Assembly (NCBI GenBank): GCA_003439945.1
Contig: QVRM01005605.1
Location: forward strand, 175,001 to 239,000
From: Dermanyssus gallinae
Lineage: Eukaryota; Arthropoda; Arachnida; Mesostigmata; Dermanyssidae
Reading direction: 5' to 3'
Length of the DNA: 64,000 nt
Part shown: positions 33,241-44,529 of the stretch, piece after piece
Position numbering within the stretch: position 1 is the stretch's first letter
Layout of the letters: the number at the start of each line of letters is the position of its first letter
The notes under the pieces: model-generated
Told to the model about the DNA's origin: nothing
The model's database searches: none
Seen by the model: only the letters and a program-made list of their open reading frames with translations
Translations under genes and position numbers: made by a program

Positions 33241-34630
33241 CGAGGGCGGATCGGCAAGTTCTAGTACTTTGCATTTTGCCGCCAAACCGACACTAGCAGG
33301 ATTTTCCGATTTCTCTTGCCTAGAAGTACCGTTTGGCAGCTATACACAGGCCAAACTTCGCTTTTGTTTAAATTAGTTTAAAAAGAAGTGAAGAAAACGA
33401 GGTTCGGCAGTGTTTAAAAAGCCAAAAATGGGGGAGCAACAAATCTGCATCAAGTTATGTGTTAAAAAATCAACTCATATATTTCAAAGTGCGTTGCCAC
33501 AAATGTTGTGAACTGGTTAGAGTGGTCAAACGACGTCCCAAAACACTGTGTATACGTGGTACCGTCGATTTTGCGGTGGACGTGAAGGGACTGAAGATTA
33601 CCCCCCCCCTTTGACGTCAGTAACAGATTATAAAAACGTTGAAATAGTTCAAGATATCGTACTTAACAATGACCAAATTACTATCCGCGAGATAGCCGAG
33701 GAATTGAAAATATACAATTGATCAGTGGCATACCACTAGATTACCTCGTACCTGGAAACAATTTTATTCGCTTACATGCAAGAGGCAACAATTGTATCCT
33801 TATGAACGTGTACACCAGATAAATCAAGTGGAAACGTCAGTTGTAACAGTCTCGAACAATATCTTGTGCGTCTAAAGACTGGCAGCGAAGTTCGTTTGAC
33901 GACTGGCAGCGAAGTCGAGTTTTCGGCAAATGAATGTCCATCGGGAAACGTCCGAATTGAACCTTCAGGCGGATTACTTTAGAAAGTAACTACAGGAGAC
34001 GAGCCACGGGTGAATGGTTACAACATCGAGACCAAAACCCAATCCTCTCAGTGGTACTTTCAAGGAAAGAGCCAATTGAAGAAATTTGGACAGAGCAGAT
34101 CTATTACCAATGTATTTTTTACGGCTACAAGAGTATTGTCTTCCACGATTTTTTGCTACATGGTTGCATAGATAATAAGGAATACCACCGCTACATATTA
34201 TAAATATTGCGCCAGAACGCCCGGCGCAAGCGACCTGAACGCTGGACAAACAAGTCTTGGATCCCCTATCACGACGACGTCACATACATCATTACTGCTT
34301 TTGAATTATTTGATGAAAAATTCGATTTCTATATTTCCACAACCTCCATATGCACCATTGGCTCCGTGTGACTATTTTGTTCCCACGGATTAAATAATCA
34401 AAGGCAACGTTTCGGGACTATAGTGTAAATAACGACAAATTTGCCGGATCTACTCAACCCGATTCCGAATAACGTGTTAAAGATGTTTCGAAATGTGGGA
34501 AAGAAGGCAGCACAAGTGGGTTGTAGCAGGCGGGAGCACCTTTGAAGAGAAAGACTTTGACAGAATAAACAAATATTCTTTTTTTATAAATATGAATCAG
34601 AACTCGTTTGTTCTAATCGAATCATTATAC
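33241..34630 (+). mobile_element. Old mariner-family relic
   Basis: After a TA at 33239-33240 the left end reads CGAGGGCGGATCGGCAAGTT, a form seen in mariner inverted repeats. A decayed transposase follows from ATG 33428: EQQICIKLCVKK, then VYTWYRRFCGGREGTED and IREIAEELKI (helix-turn-helix), TGDEPRVNGYNIETKTQSSQ (first catalytic Asp), and QPPYAPLAPCDYF (third catalytic Asp; usual form PPYSPDLAPCDFF). The middle with the second Asp is not recognisable. Stops and frameshifts occur throughout and the right inverted repeat is too diverged to place exactly. Confidence 0.8.
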
Positions 34631-34771
34631 CCAAACCACTAGTCTACAACGCATATTATATAATTGGTACTCTGATTTCTCATTCCAGAGGGATACATCT
34701 TGAGGCTTTTAAAAAATATAATAGTCGCACGGGATGAGACCCGGAAAATATGTATTTTTTATTTAACCATT

Positions 34772-34773
<2 letters not shown>

Positions 34774-34868
<95 letters not shown>
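34774..34868. repeat. (ATT)n microsatellite, ~31 copies
   Basis: Pure ATT run of about 95 bp. Poly-Ile and poly-Leu frames across it are artefacts. Confidence 0.97.
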
Positions 34869-35364
34869 GTCGAATACCGTCACTACTGTACATTGTTACA
34901 TTTTAAGCACAATCAGTCACGTTTTGTTTAAACCTGCAGATCGTCATTTGTCATTTCGACACCTTCGTTCTTGTTGGGCCATATTCTTGACTTCCGCATC
35001 GCTATTTTTCTAGTGGCACTACTCCGGGTGTAAAACAACTTTTTCAACCTTATATAGGTATAAGCAGAAATTTAGAGACACAAGGAGCGAAAGCCATGAA
35101 ATGTTCGTTTGTATTTTCCGACTGTACGAGTGACCTTACGGGCGACCTAAGTGCAATCTTTACGAACCATCTCCAACTTCACTCCCGAGGTTCGTGACCG
35201 GATATTCTCATTCTTAGAATAATTGATTTTTAAGATACTTTGTGGCTTGCACTTTTGTATTTGACGGAATCCCTCGACTTCGTACATTACCCTGGCCATA
35301 TTTTTAGCATGGCCTTCTAGAAATACTATAACAACTATGGACTAGTGGCCATGTTTCATAACTC
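34869..35364. other. Unassigned DNA
   Basis: Nothing recognised. Confidence 0.4.
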
Positions 35365-35800
35365 GCAAGCATAATTTCATTGTGCAATTTTGAGCACAAA
35401 GGTTGCCTTGATTGTGTTACCCGCCGATTACTCTTAGAGAAAATTTCTCGCTTGGGCGTTCATAGTCAGATCTTTGATTGGCTTCGTTCTCATCTTAATA
35501 TCCGATTGTTTATAGTTTCGACTGACAGCCACCCCAGCAGGCCCTGCTCCGTTTTGAGCACGATGCCTCAAGGTGTGTTCAGCTGCTCCTCGCCGCTTCT
35601 GTGCCTTATTTGTGTTTTAGACGTAAGAAGCTACCTGGCTGCTGTGATTTTGATTATATAATCAAAACGCTGACGCATTTCCCTCTGTTACCACGATATC
35701 CATGACGATCCAGCTCATGACCAATCTTAAATTCAATGCCCATACTACGCACGTTGCGGAGGCCTGCTTAGTTTTTGTAAACAGCATTTGTAGATGCCTA
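35365..35800 (+). pseudogene. CR1/jockey-like reverse-transcriptase relic
   Basis: The plus frame reads DCVTRRLLLEKISRLGVHSQ then FDWLRSHLNIRLFIV and SRPCSVLSTMPQGVFSCSSPLL. These match the RT blocks AFD.V....LL..L...G, the W...L..R segment and PQGSVLSPLLF. The catalytic YADD that should follow is not preserved. Stops and frameshifts follow from 35660. This LINE type differs from the R1-like pieces. Confidence 0.75.
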
Positions 35801-36336
35801 ATGTGAAAGAGATTTACACGTGCCTATTCGACTCTATCAAAGAACAAAACGTAGTTGTCAGCAAGCGGTTATACTGGTCGTCTGTATGGGGCGCCATAAC
35901 AAAAACAGTATCTTAGCCTGCTTTCACGTATGCAATAGCAGTTAAAAAAACTTTAACTGAGGTGCTCTATAAAACGATCTGAAATACGAGAACGCCAAGC
36001 GCAAGTCCTCACGGCTAGGCATGGAGTCTTCGGTTGGTCCAAGGCTCCGTTCCTCGGTCAGGTCAGTCGAACGGCAGAAAACAGAGAGCACAGGGCAGGT
36101 GGAAGACGCTGCTCTTGCTGGCTCTTAGCGATGCCGCCTGAAAGAGCGGAAAAAGGGAGCACCTCAAGCAAAAAGGAAGGGACAGGGAAAACAAAGTCGA
36201 CGGCGACAACCACGACAACACACCGACACGCAAGCGGCAAGCGCGGCACATACACACGACACCTGCGACACCGCCGCACAGGCGAACCCGCCTATGCTAA
36301 ACGATGATTTGGACCGAACTATGAAGACAACGAGCC
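35801..36336. other. Unassigned DNA, GC-rich in second half
   Basis: 36000-36300 is GC-rich without a recognised gene. Confidence 0.4.
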
Positions 36337-36671
36337 AGTAGGAGAAAATATGTGGCGGCGTGGTCTAGGGGACTAGTGCGCTAGTCATAGTTGTCATCTA
36401 CCGGGGCGTCGCCGGTTCGATCCCTGTTGTTGATCGAATTTTCTTTGAGCGATGCTCATTGAGAATAGATGATAAACCATACCGCTGAGGGTCAGCGGCC
36501 ATGCTGCCACAAGGACTGTTGGGGAAACCCTGGATATCTTAACATGTCCGGCCCTCGGTGCATTGAAGATGTACTTCAGGTTAAGTTCCAAGCCCGTAGG
36601 GGACGGGGGATAGTCTAGAATTAAAAAACAACCTCTTTAAAAAATGTTTTTTAATTCTAGTAGGAGAAAAT
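36337..36671 (+). mobile_element. SINE-C, 309-bp insert with 13-bp target duplication and terminal hairpin
   Basis: Identical direct repeats AGTAGGAGAAAAT at 36337-36349 and 36659-36671 bound the insert 36350-36658. The head carries a box A-like TGGTCTAGGGGAC (36361-36373) and box B GGTTCGATCCC (36414-36424), so it derives from a tRNA. The body is unlike SINE-A and SINE-B. The 3' end is a hairpin: CTAGAATTAAAAAACA at 36615-36630 pairs exactly with 36645-36660. A perfect duplication suggests a young insertion. Confidence 0.88.
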
Positions 36672-37373
36672 GCAGTTCACCTGCGAGCCAACGTCAAGCG
36701 TGTGCGATCATGTGGTCGTGGTGTTGGTACGGCAGGTGTGGTGGTAGTAACGGTGACGACAACCGATGCAGGCTATGAAGCTGATGTTAAATACAGTGGT
36801 GGTGGTGCTGGTGGTGCTGGTGGCTGGGGGTAGTCGCCGCCGCTGCCGTTGGACGCTGGCGGAAAAAACGTGACAAAAGTCTCAAAGTCACAAAGTCGCC
36901 GTAAAACACGACAGGTCGTGTCCGATATGAGGTACCCGATGAAGTCATGCTGGGACGTCTCATCGTACGCGCATGCTCGTGCACCCGTAAACGTGTGCCC
37001 CAGGCGCGCAGAGGGCGACTGACTGGCTGATCGACTCACCTCCTTCCTACAGACGCGGAACGCCGATGGCGCCAGCCGTATGAAGTAGTGGCATCGTGGC
37101 GTAAATGAAGTCGTGAAAACGAGGCAGAGAGGTAAAGGAACTTCGGGAAAGAGGTCGGGCGATAGCATACTTCGGCAAACGACGGGCTGATACAGTTGTT
37201 TGCCGTAACAAAATCGTTAAAGCACACCTATTAGACAACGCCTCGGCTCGGCTAGGCCTGACTTACCTTAGCTTCGCGAGAAGCAAACAAAGCCGACGTG
37301 ATCGCGCCGGGGAACAATCTAACAAACGGAATTCTGCGAACAGCGGAACAACAGCGTTAGTGGCACGTCGACG
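36672..37373. other. Unassigned GC-rich DNA
   Basis: GGTGGT/GCTGGT steps at 36795-36830. No recognised gene. Confidence 0.4.
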
Positions 37374-37703
<330 letters not shown>

Positions 37704-38259
37704 GTAGCCTCAACGAGGACAGCAGAAACCACCATCGTTGGAGCTCGCCTTGTGTACGACTTGGAATCGTTCCCTCATCGTTTGCTGGCTGGAGAATGCA
37801 GCAGCGCCTATTCTCTGACTAAATTTGGTGTATTTGATTCAGTTAATTGTGACATTACTGTGGCAGAGGCAGACAGGCTGTTGTTTGAGTAAGGAGGAAT
37901 CTGACAATAGATAAAAACAGCAGCAGCAAGAACAACAACAGCAATAAGAAACAACAACGATAACGAAACAGCAGCAACATCGATAAACAACAACAACAAC
38001 AGCATCAACACTAATGACACACACGGAGGAGGAAAGACCAAATTGACCTAACGACCCTCCGGAGGTAAAACGGCAAAAAATAGTGCCAAAGCATATAACA
38101 ACGGTACTCTCTGTTCAGTTTTGTCGGAATGTTTCGTCTTACTGCGAATGACCAGCCATAGTATCCTGCACAATGGCACACGATTGGCCTTTGGCCGAAG
38201 CGAAAAGGTCTCTGTGCGCTACTGTAAACACTCGGCATCTCACAGAGTAAGCTGCAACA

Positions 38260-38260
<1 letters not shown>
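37704..38260. other. Unassigned DNA with CAG/AAC steps
   Basis: Degenerate AACAAC/CAGCAG steps lie at 37915-38005. No gene. Confidence 0.5.
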
Positions 38261-38261
<1 letters not shown>

Positions 38262-38296
<35 letters not shown>

Positions 38297-38299
38297 TAC
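38262..38299. repeat. (AT)n microsatellite
   Basis: AT run with CATATA steps at its end. Confidence 0.93.
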
Positions 38300-38585
38300 A
38301 TACTCGTATGCGCATGGCTCGCAATGCAAGTTGACATCGGTGATGATTATACTAGTTAAGAATGCCACTGGCTTTGTCAAGTGCCCTAGTTCACGTGCAA
38401 AAAATGCGCGTCATATATGTTGGCTACCAACGGCCACCTTTACGGCTTCAAATCTATTCACAATTGAGCTTAACAGTTGAACGTACATGAAACAAAATAT
38501 ATACGTATAAATACGTATATACGTATGTGTGTACGTATGTATTTAGGTATACATGTCCAGCGTAAAATTAATATCAATAAACCAA
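38300..38585. other. Unassigned DNA
   Basis: ACGTAT-rich in the second half (38500-38545). No gene recognised. Confidence 0.4.
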
Positions 38586-38620
38586 TCATATATATATGTA
38601 TATATATATATATATATATA
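38586..38620. repeat. (TA)n tract, mariner insertion site
   Basis: TA run with one ATGTA step that ends exactly at the mariner left terminus. Only TATAT remains on the right side. Confidence 0.95.
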
Positions 38621-38648
38621 CAGGTAGTTCGCCAAGTTCTTAAAATGA
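38621..38648 (+). repeat. Mariner left inverted repeat
   Basis: 28 bp starting CAGGTAGTTCGCC and ending TTAAAATGA. It pairs with 39883-39910 except at positions 11 and 12 (GC versus AA). Confidence 0.97.
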
Positions 38649-38797
38649 GCTTTTCAGAATTCGAATTTTGGCGCGCTTTCACCGCTATTGGAAACGGCAA
38701 CTTTTCGAATGCTAGCAGTCAAAATATTATGGTGATTGGCCGTTGCGATTTCGTTTGATCGCTTTTCCCGTGCAACGTATCGGCGTGATTTTGAAAA

Positions 38798-39844
38798 ATG
38801 GAGAAAAAATAGTTTCGAGTGGTTATCAAGCATTTTTATTTCAAAGGTTGGAATGCGAACCAAGTGAAAACTGAGTTAGACGAGGTGTACGGTGACTCTG
38901 CGCCATGTTTTGCCACTGTTTCCAACTGGATTAATGAGTTAAAAAGAGGTCGCAGGAGCACCGAGGATGAACTACGTTCAGGACGCCCAAAAACGGCAAC
39001 TGATGAGGAAAACGTGGAAAAAGTGCGGAAAATCGTTGCCGCAGATAAGCGAGTGAACATTAGGGAGATAGCGGAGGCCTTGGGGATCAGTTTGGGTAGA
39101 GTGCATTTTATCCTGCACGAAAACTTGAAGATGAAAAAGCTCAGAGCAAAATGGGTGCCGCATTTGCTCAACCAAGGCCAAAAAGACGCGCGTGTTTCCG
39201 CTTCACAGCGAAATTTGGCCAAGATGTCGAAAAATCCGTCGGATTTTTGGCGCAGATTCGTGACCGTCGATGAAAGCTGGGTCCATCACTACACTCCCGA
39301 GACCCAAGAAGCATCTCGTCAATGGTGTGCACCTGGTGAAGGACCTCCGAAGAGGGTGCGGACAACGGCATCGGCCGGAAAGATGATGGCTACGGTTTTT
39401 TGGGACCAACGTGGAATAATTCTGGTCGACTACCTTAAGAGCGGTAAAACGATCACGGGAGAATATTATGCAAGACTGTTGGACTGCCTGAAGCAAGAAC
39501 TCATCGTGAAACGGCCCGCTTTGCAGAAGGGGGTTGTCTCGTTTCACCAGGACAATGCTCCCGCACACAAGTCGCGGCAAGCATCGGCAAAACTGGCCCA
39601 ACTGAGGTTCGAACTTATTGAACAATCTTCCTATTCTCCAGACCTGGCCCCCTCTGATTATTTCCTCTTCGGACATTTGAAGAATAGTCTCGGTGGAAAG
39701 CGTTTTTCCAGCAATGAAGAGGTTAATGCTGCAGTCAATGCCTATTTTCAGTCTAAAGACGCGGAATTCTACTCAAGAGGTATAAATGCTCTGAAATCTC
39801 GGTGGGAAAAGTGTATTGAGCTTCTCGGGGAGTATATCGAATAA
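38798..39844 (+). pseudogene. Mariner transposase with a premature stop at codon 5
   Basis: ATG at 38798 starts MEKK, then TAG (38810-38812), then FRVVIKHFYFKGWN. Irritans-type transposases begin MEKKEFRV, so the TAG replaces a Glu codon (one base, GAG to TAG). The remaining 343 codons are open to TAA at 39842-39844, giving a family-typical total of 348 codons. Visible parts: helix-turn-helix (IREIAEALGISLGRVHFILH), the WVPHLL linker motif, first catalytic Asp in VTVDESWVHHYT, second in HQDNAPAH, third in YSPDLAPSDYF, with 34 residues between the last two (DD34D). The next Met is after the DNA-binding region, so internal restart would not rescue it. GTG at 38819 is not a normal eukaryotic start. 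Confidence 0.95.
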
Positions 39845-39882
39845 GAAAAAATTAAAAACAAGATTTGAAAAATTCTTGGTTT

Positions 39883-39910
39883 TCATTTTAAGAACTTGTT
39901 GAACTACCTG
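39883..39910 (-). repeat. Mariner right inverted repeat
   Basis: Reverse complement reads CAGGTAGTTCAACAAGTTCT then TAAAATGA. It is followed by the target TA. Confidence 0.97.
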
Positions 39911-39912
39911 TA

Positions 39913-40329
39913 TATCACCTGAAAAAACGAACTGGCCAATTGAGATATTTTTGCTCACAAAATAATTAGACATTTCATGTATTCATGATCTCATGACAGT
40001 TTTCGGAACACTCAAGTCAACTACTTCTGTAATGGTTTCGCATTTGTGAAGAAAGTACGGCGGCAGAAAAGAAACGATGACTACCAACTACAGCTTCGTG
40101 TTCGAAAGATATGAGCAAATGGCATCGTAGACTGACGTCAAGAAAGTTTGCAATCCGGGCCCAAGTCCGTGGCATCAGACCGCAGCTCTTCGCTCGTATT
40201 CCAAAGCTTTTGTCTGCTACCTATAAACCGGATGAGTGCGCTCTTAGTACGACAGGGGATGCAAATTGAAAAGCGCGCCAATTTCGCCGGGTAGTGTGGT
40301 GAATGAAGTGACATTAAAGTGACAATTTA
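39913..40329. other. Unassigned DNA
   Basis: Nothing recognised. Confidence 0.4.
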
Positions 40330-40850
40330 ATGACAATCATATTGAACGTACCTCGATGCGACTGTGTTGTTGTGTGAATGATATAACAATGACACCTAGG
40401 AAAACCTATTTGCTTTACATTATGCTTTTTCACTACTACAGTAGAGGTCTGACCGCGATTGTTTCGACGGCGAAGAAATTGCTACCGGCGATGAAAAGTG
40501 TATCAGTGCTGGCCCCAACCTCGTTACGAGAGCAGACCATCATGCTAAGAAGACCATGCTGCAGGAAATGGAAAGGCGCGATGTATCATAGACATCGAAA
40601 ACATTCATACATTGAAAAGTACTATCAGCTACTTGACCATTTTAGGCAAGCCGTCCTTGAAAAGGAATTGTAATCTTGCGGCCTACCCGCTTGCTGGTCG
40701 GGCTATTCTGTGAGGTCAGCTGACCTTGACGAAACTGATTGCACCATCTTTGCAGTTCAAAAACATGTTGCAAAAACGATGTTTAACATGGTCCGCGTAT
40801 TCAATACGAACGAGTACGTTTAGATATGAATGAAATAAGCCCGACACTGA
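40330..40850 (+). pseudogene. Possible second mariner relic, heavily decayed
   Basis: One plus frame around 40455-40560 reads CFDGEEIATGDEKCISAGPN, then HHAKKTML. This recalls the mauritiana-type block IVTGDEKWI followed by GKKTMLC around the first catalytic Asp. Nothing clear remains of the second and third Asp blocks or of the inverted repeats. Confidence 0.35.
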
Positions 40851-41979
40851 CTGGTTATCAATCGAAACACCGATGTTGTCGGCAGTCTTCCTAACTTAAA
40901 TGTAGAGACAACTCGCAGTAGTAGGTCCTGAACGGTACAGCACTTTCGCATGTAGAAGGACTCAATATTCAAGAAATAGGAGTGTCAGCCCACCATCAGA
41001 AGATCATAAGTTGTTTGATGATTTAGATCAGGAGTTGTGTGATGGTTTTGACGAGGGTGCTCTAAGCATCTGCGACAATAGACTCGAAGAGACTACACAA
41101 TCCCGAGGCAGTTAGCATGGACGAAGCAACGGACTTCTGATGCGGGTAACTACAGCCGAGCTAGAGATCGAGGAACGAGACGTCTGCGGCGTACCCTCAT
41201 CACTGGAAGATACCTGGTAGATACCGGCAAACGCGCTACTTGGGCAACGCATACCCCGGAATAGGTCTCAGAGGTTACGCCCGGATCGCGCGTTGTGGAG
41301 TATTGTTTATGGCAAGTTTTGCGCCTACTGTGCCTTCTCCCCACCCAATTTCTTCGATTTTCTACCTATATCAGATGCTACCTGACCACCGCACGTTCCA
41401 GACGGTCCGCCGTCGCATCGACATGGCCCACACCCTATGTTGCTTTACTATATCTGCGATACCGGCAAAACCGACGATGCAAATTATACGTTTGAGGTAG
41501 GTCGCTTTTTAGGCCAAACTGGCATCGTTTGACACTGGACTTCGGGTCTTCTCCGGACCTAGCTGACCTACGCTGAGCGCTCTAAGGTGTTACTAAAAGA
41601 GGACGCGGTCATCTGACGGCCGCCTTTTTCGTTAAAAAGCAAAAGGGGGGTAGATTAATATATTACCCTACGTACCCCACGAGCGTCGGCCGGGGCGCGT
41701 TCCTACCTCATACTATCCGAGAGGTAACAGCATCAGAAGCGGTAGATGAAGCGACAAAAAGAGGAGCCAAGGGGAGACGCACAGTTCGACGGTGTCAATC
41801 CGTGAGGAGGACACGGTTCGTCGGTGTTTTTCACCGGAATCACTGTGTACCTGTTTCCGTCGTCGCGTTTTCGTGGATTTTTTTTTTCGCGTTTTGCTGC
41901 TGCTGTTGTTATTACTGTTGTTTAAATCGCAATTTCATACGCTTTCACGCTGGCCAGTTAAAGGTTATACGTATACGTG
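40851..41979. other. Unassigned DNA
   Basis: No recognised gene. The last ~300 bp become GC-rich and lead into a TTG array. Confidence 0.4.
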
Positions 41980-42120
41980 TTATTGTTGTTGTTGTGTTGT
42001 GTTGTTGTTGTTGTTGTTGTGTTGTTGTTGTTGTTGTTGTATGTTTGTGGTTGTTGTTGTATGTTTGTGGTTGTTGTTGTTGTTGCTGCTGTGTGGGTGT
42101 TGTTATTATTGCTGTTGTCA
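41980..42120. repeat. (TTG)n array
   Basis: TTG steps including two 20-bp units TGTTGTATGTTTGTGGTTGT. Frames through it are low-complexity. Confidence 0.93.
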
Positions 42121-42434
42121 CTGTTAGTTTTAGGATTACTTGTATTGTTATTATTACGAATATGCTCGTCGTTCAAATCAGACACGTCTGTTAGTGTTCG
42201 GTCTACGACGCCGTAGACCGAACCCAACAATCGCTGCCGCTGACGAGACTACGCCGACGCTGTCGGGACCGAGCACGCCGTCTATCTATTGCTGCTACTG
42301 CTGCGTTGCTATTCGTCGAGCGTCAAGTGTTGCGTCCGTCCGTCTCTAGGTCTCTCCTCGTCTGTCCTCCTCGCTTTCGTGCCGCCGTGGTTCGTGTTCG
42401 TTGCCTATGTACAGAACGTCTTCTCTTTTTTTCC
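42121..42434. other. GC-rich island
   Basis: Contains an inverted repeat GTTCGGTCTACG / CGTAGACCGAAC at about 42198-42222. No gene is recognised. Confidence 0.4.
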
Positions 42435-42555
42435 CTCATCATTGTCGTCATCATCATCATCACCAGCATCACCAGTATCATCATCATCATTAGCATCTTA
42501 TTCCTCCTCCTTCTCCTCCTCCTCCTTCTCCTCCTCCTCATCATCATCATCTGCT
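42435..42555. repeat. (TCA)n and (TCC)n steps
   Basis: TCATCATCATCATC steps, then TCCTCCTTCTCC steps, then TCATCATCATC. Confidence 0.9.
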
Positions 42556-42849
42556 GCTTCTTGTCCGTAGCTAGACAGCTAGCTTGAGCCTCATCAAGCA
42601 ACAAGGACTCTGGACGCCGCCGGTTTAAACAAATACCGTGAGAACCGGCGCCACCACCGAGCCAGTCAGTCAGCCAGGCTGCCTACTAAGCTGTGCTCTC
42701 CACCACCGCCCCAACAACAACGGCGGCCAACAACAACGCGAAACCGAGAGTAGTAATATTTCATTTGGCTAAAAACATATCTAAATAACATATCACATTG
42801 GCTCATCGGCATGTCTCGTGGCATCGGACGAAATCACGTCAAACGGGGT
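42556..42849. other. Unassigned DNA
   Basis: Contains CCAGTCAGTCAGCCAGGC, similar to the CAGN steps at 3058. No gene. Confidence 0.4.
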
Positions 42850-42887
42850 TATATACACACACGTATATATGTATATATATATATATA

Positions 42888-42974
<87 letters not shown>
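42850..42974. repeat. (TA)n microsatellite
   Basis: About 125 bp of TA with CTATATA and GTATG steps. Confidence 0.97.
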
Positions 42975-42982
<8 letters not shown>

Positions 42983-43369
42983 TCATACTCGCTTAATACG
43001 ACACAACAACGATAACGCGAACCATAGTGCTGCTGCTGCTGCTGCCGCCGCCGCACTTACAGTTATGGATACAACACGAGAGAGCAAGTAGCGTTCTATT
43101 ATGGCGGGGCCCGGGCGCGCTCGTTGGAGAGCGAAAGCCACATACACGCGAAAAACGGAGAGAGAAACAAGCGAATAGAACGAGACACACACAGAGAACA
43201 AGAAGAAGAAGAGACGATTGCTGAAAGCGGATGATACAAACGAGCTAAAGCCAAACGGGGGTCGGAGAAGTGAGACTGCTGGCGGCATAGAGGTGGGTGG
43301 GTGGGGCAAACACGTTCAGAACAGGATCATGTGAACGATGGCGTATGTTCGTTTATGTGCATATACGCG
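42975..43369. other. GC-rich island
   Basis: CTG/CCG steps at 43027-43055 and a GC-rich block to about 43140. No recognised gene. Confidence 0.4.

Positions 43370-43432
<63 letters not shown>
43370..43432. repeat. (AT)n microsatellite
   Basis: AT run of about 60 bp. Confidence 0.96.
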
Positions 43433-43923
43433 CGCAGATGATATATCGAGACTGAGGACGTTACATATACTTTGGTGAGTAGAGAAGAAGAAGAAGAAAG
43501 AAGGAGCGAGAGAGAGAGAGAGAGAAAATAGTAGACGATGAACGCGAGATGGAACGCTATGTATTTGTAAGCAAGCAGCAAAAAGTACCAATTTTAACTA
43601 GTGAGATAGAGAAAGGGGGCAAATAAATAATAAGACGCAAAAGAGACAGAACACCAGAAGACGCCAGAGGCGAAAGAGATTGTACGACGTGATGAGTCAG
43701 TTTCTTATAACACTAAAAATATTTATGATTATAATGAACAAACCGCTTGTTGATAGCTGCCTGCCGGCCTGTCTAGCTGGCTGGGTTGAGCCCACCGACC
43801 AATAAAACCACGAACGTACGAAGGACCCACGAATAGCGGGCGGCGGAACTGACATTGCCTAAATTGTCTAAATTGACAACGTCTCACTTAAGGCTTCCCA
43901 GTAGTCGCAGTAATAGTAGTACT
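43433..43923. other. Unassigned DNA with GA-rich tracts
   Basis: AGAAGAAGAAG and GAGAGAGA steps at 43484-43528, TAG steps at 43913-43934. Confidence 0.45.
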
Positions 43924-44169
43924 AGTAGTAGTAAGAGTCAAGCCCGGTGGCGTGGTGGATTAAGTCTATGCCTCGCAACCGGAGGAGACACGTAGGTGCG
44001 CGGGTTCGAACCCCACCGTTGCACATTTGTATTTATGGGAGTCCGCCTATGAAGCAATGTGAAAAACAGTTCCGTGAACGTTAAATCTTGGCTGAGGGGC
44101 AGCCAGAAAACTTTACCTTTAGCCCTTGCGAAATGCTTGCAATCTATTTATAAAAAAAAGTAGTAGTAA
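43924..44169 (+). mobile_element. SINE-A copy 5, full-length, with 11-bp target duplication
   Basis: The 224-bp insert 43935-44158 starts GAGTCAAGCCCGG and has box A TGGCGTGGTGGA (43948-43959) and box B GGTTCGAACCC (44003-44013). The shared block CACCGTTGCACATTTGTATT and the tail GGGGCAGCCAGAAAAC follow, then about 45 bp ending in TATAAAAAAA. Repeats AGTAGTAGTAA at 43924-43934 and 44159-44169 flank it, though the target is itself TAG-rich, so the exact length is uncertain. This is the best reference copy of the family here. Confidence 0.88.
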
Positions 44170-44529
44170 TAGTAGTCAAAGTAGTCGCGGTATTGTTAAT
44201 AGTAATAGTAGTAGATCGTCTGCGGCAGGTAGATAGATCAGAAGCCGCCTGCGTGCCTGTCAGCTGACCAATAGTACTCCGGGCCTTTACCCCGACAGAG
44301 GTAGGGGTACCTCGTGGTGGTCTGCCATGCCGGAGTAGTAACTCGTTCTTCATTGTTGATTGTGGCGTAACTTTGATGGTTGGGCATTGTTCTGCAGATA
44401 TTGGTGCTATATTATTTTTATTTTCTATTCTTAAGAACACTAATTCAAAATTGCGACTGGTCACACGGTCGCCACGGCGGAGAAGTTTCCTGCAAGCGTG
44501 GGCCGGCTCATTCACTTTAACCCACTAAA
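44170..44529. other. Unassigned DNA
   Basis: Degenerate TAG steps at 44170-44215. Nothing else is recognised. Confidence 0.4.

Larger units (their letters stand above)
38621..39910 (+). mobile_element. Complete irritans-like mariner, 1,290 bp
   Basis: Terminal inverted repeats of 28 bp begin CAGGTAGTTC at both ends and differ at two positions. TA dinucleotides at 38619-38620 and 39911-39912 form the target duplication. The element has the usual mariner length, a ~150-bp 5' leader, one transposase frame and a short 3' end. Close agreement of the repeats and a coding region with a single defect indicate recent activity. It lies at the edge of a (TA)n microsatellite. Confidence 0.97.

Noticed and set aside
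32745..33257. 170-codon minus-strand frame
   Set aside because: Overlaps another frame with a better 3' context and has no recognisable motif; probably chance.
38819..39844. Intact mariner transposase starting at 38819
   Set aside because: That start is GTG. The true ATG is at 38798 and is followed by TAG at codon 5, so the gene is listed as a pseudogene.
43948..44025. Functional tRNA genes at the SINE-A heads
   Set aside because: Box A and box B are present but no cloverleaf acceptor stem forms, and the same unit is dispersed six times.
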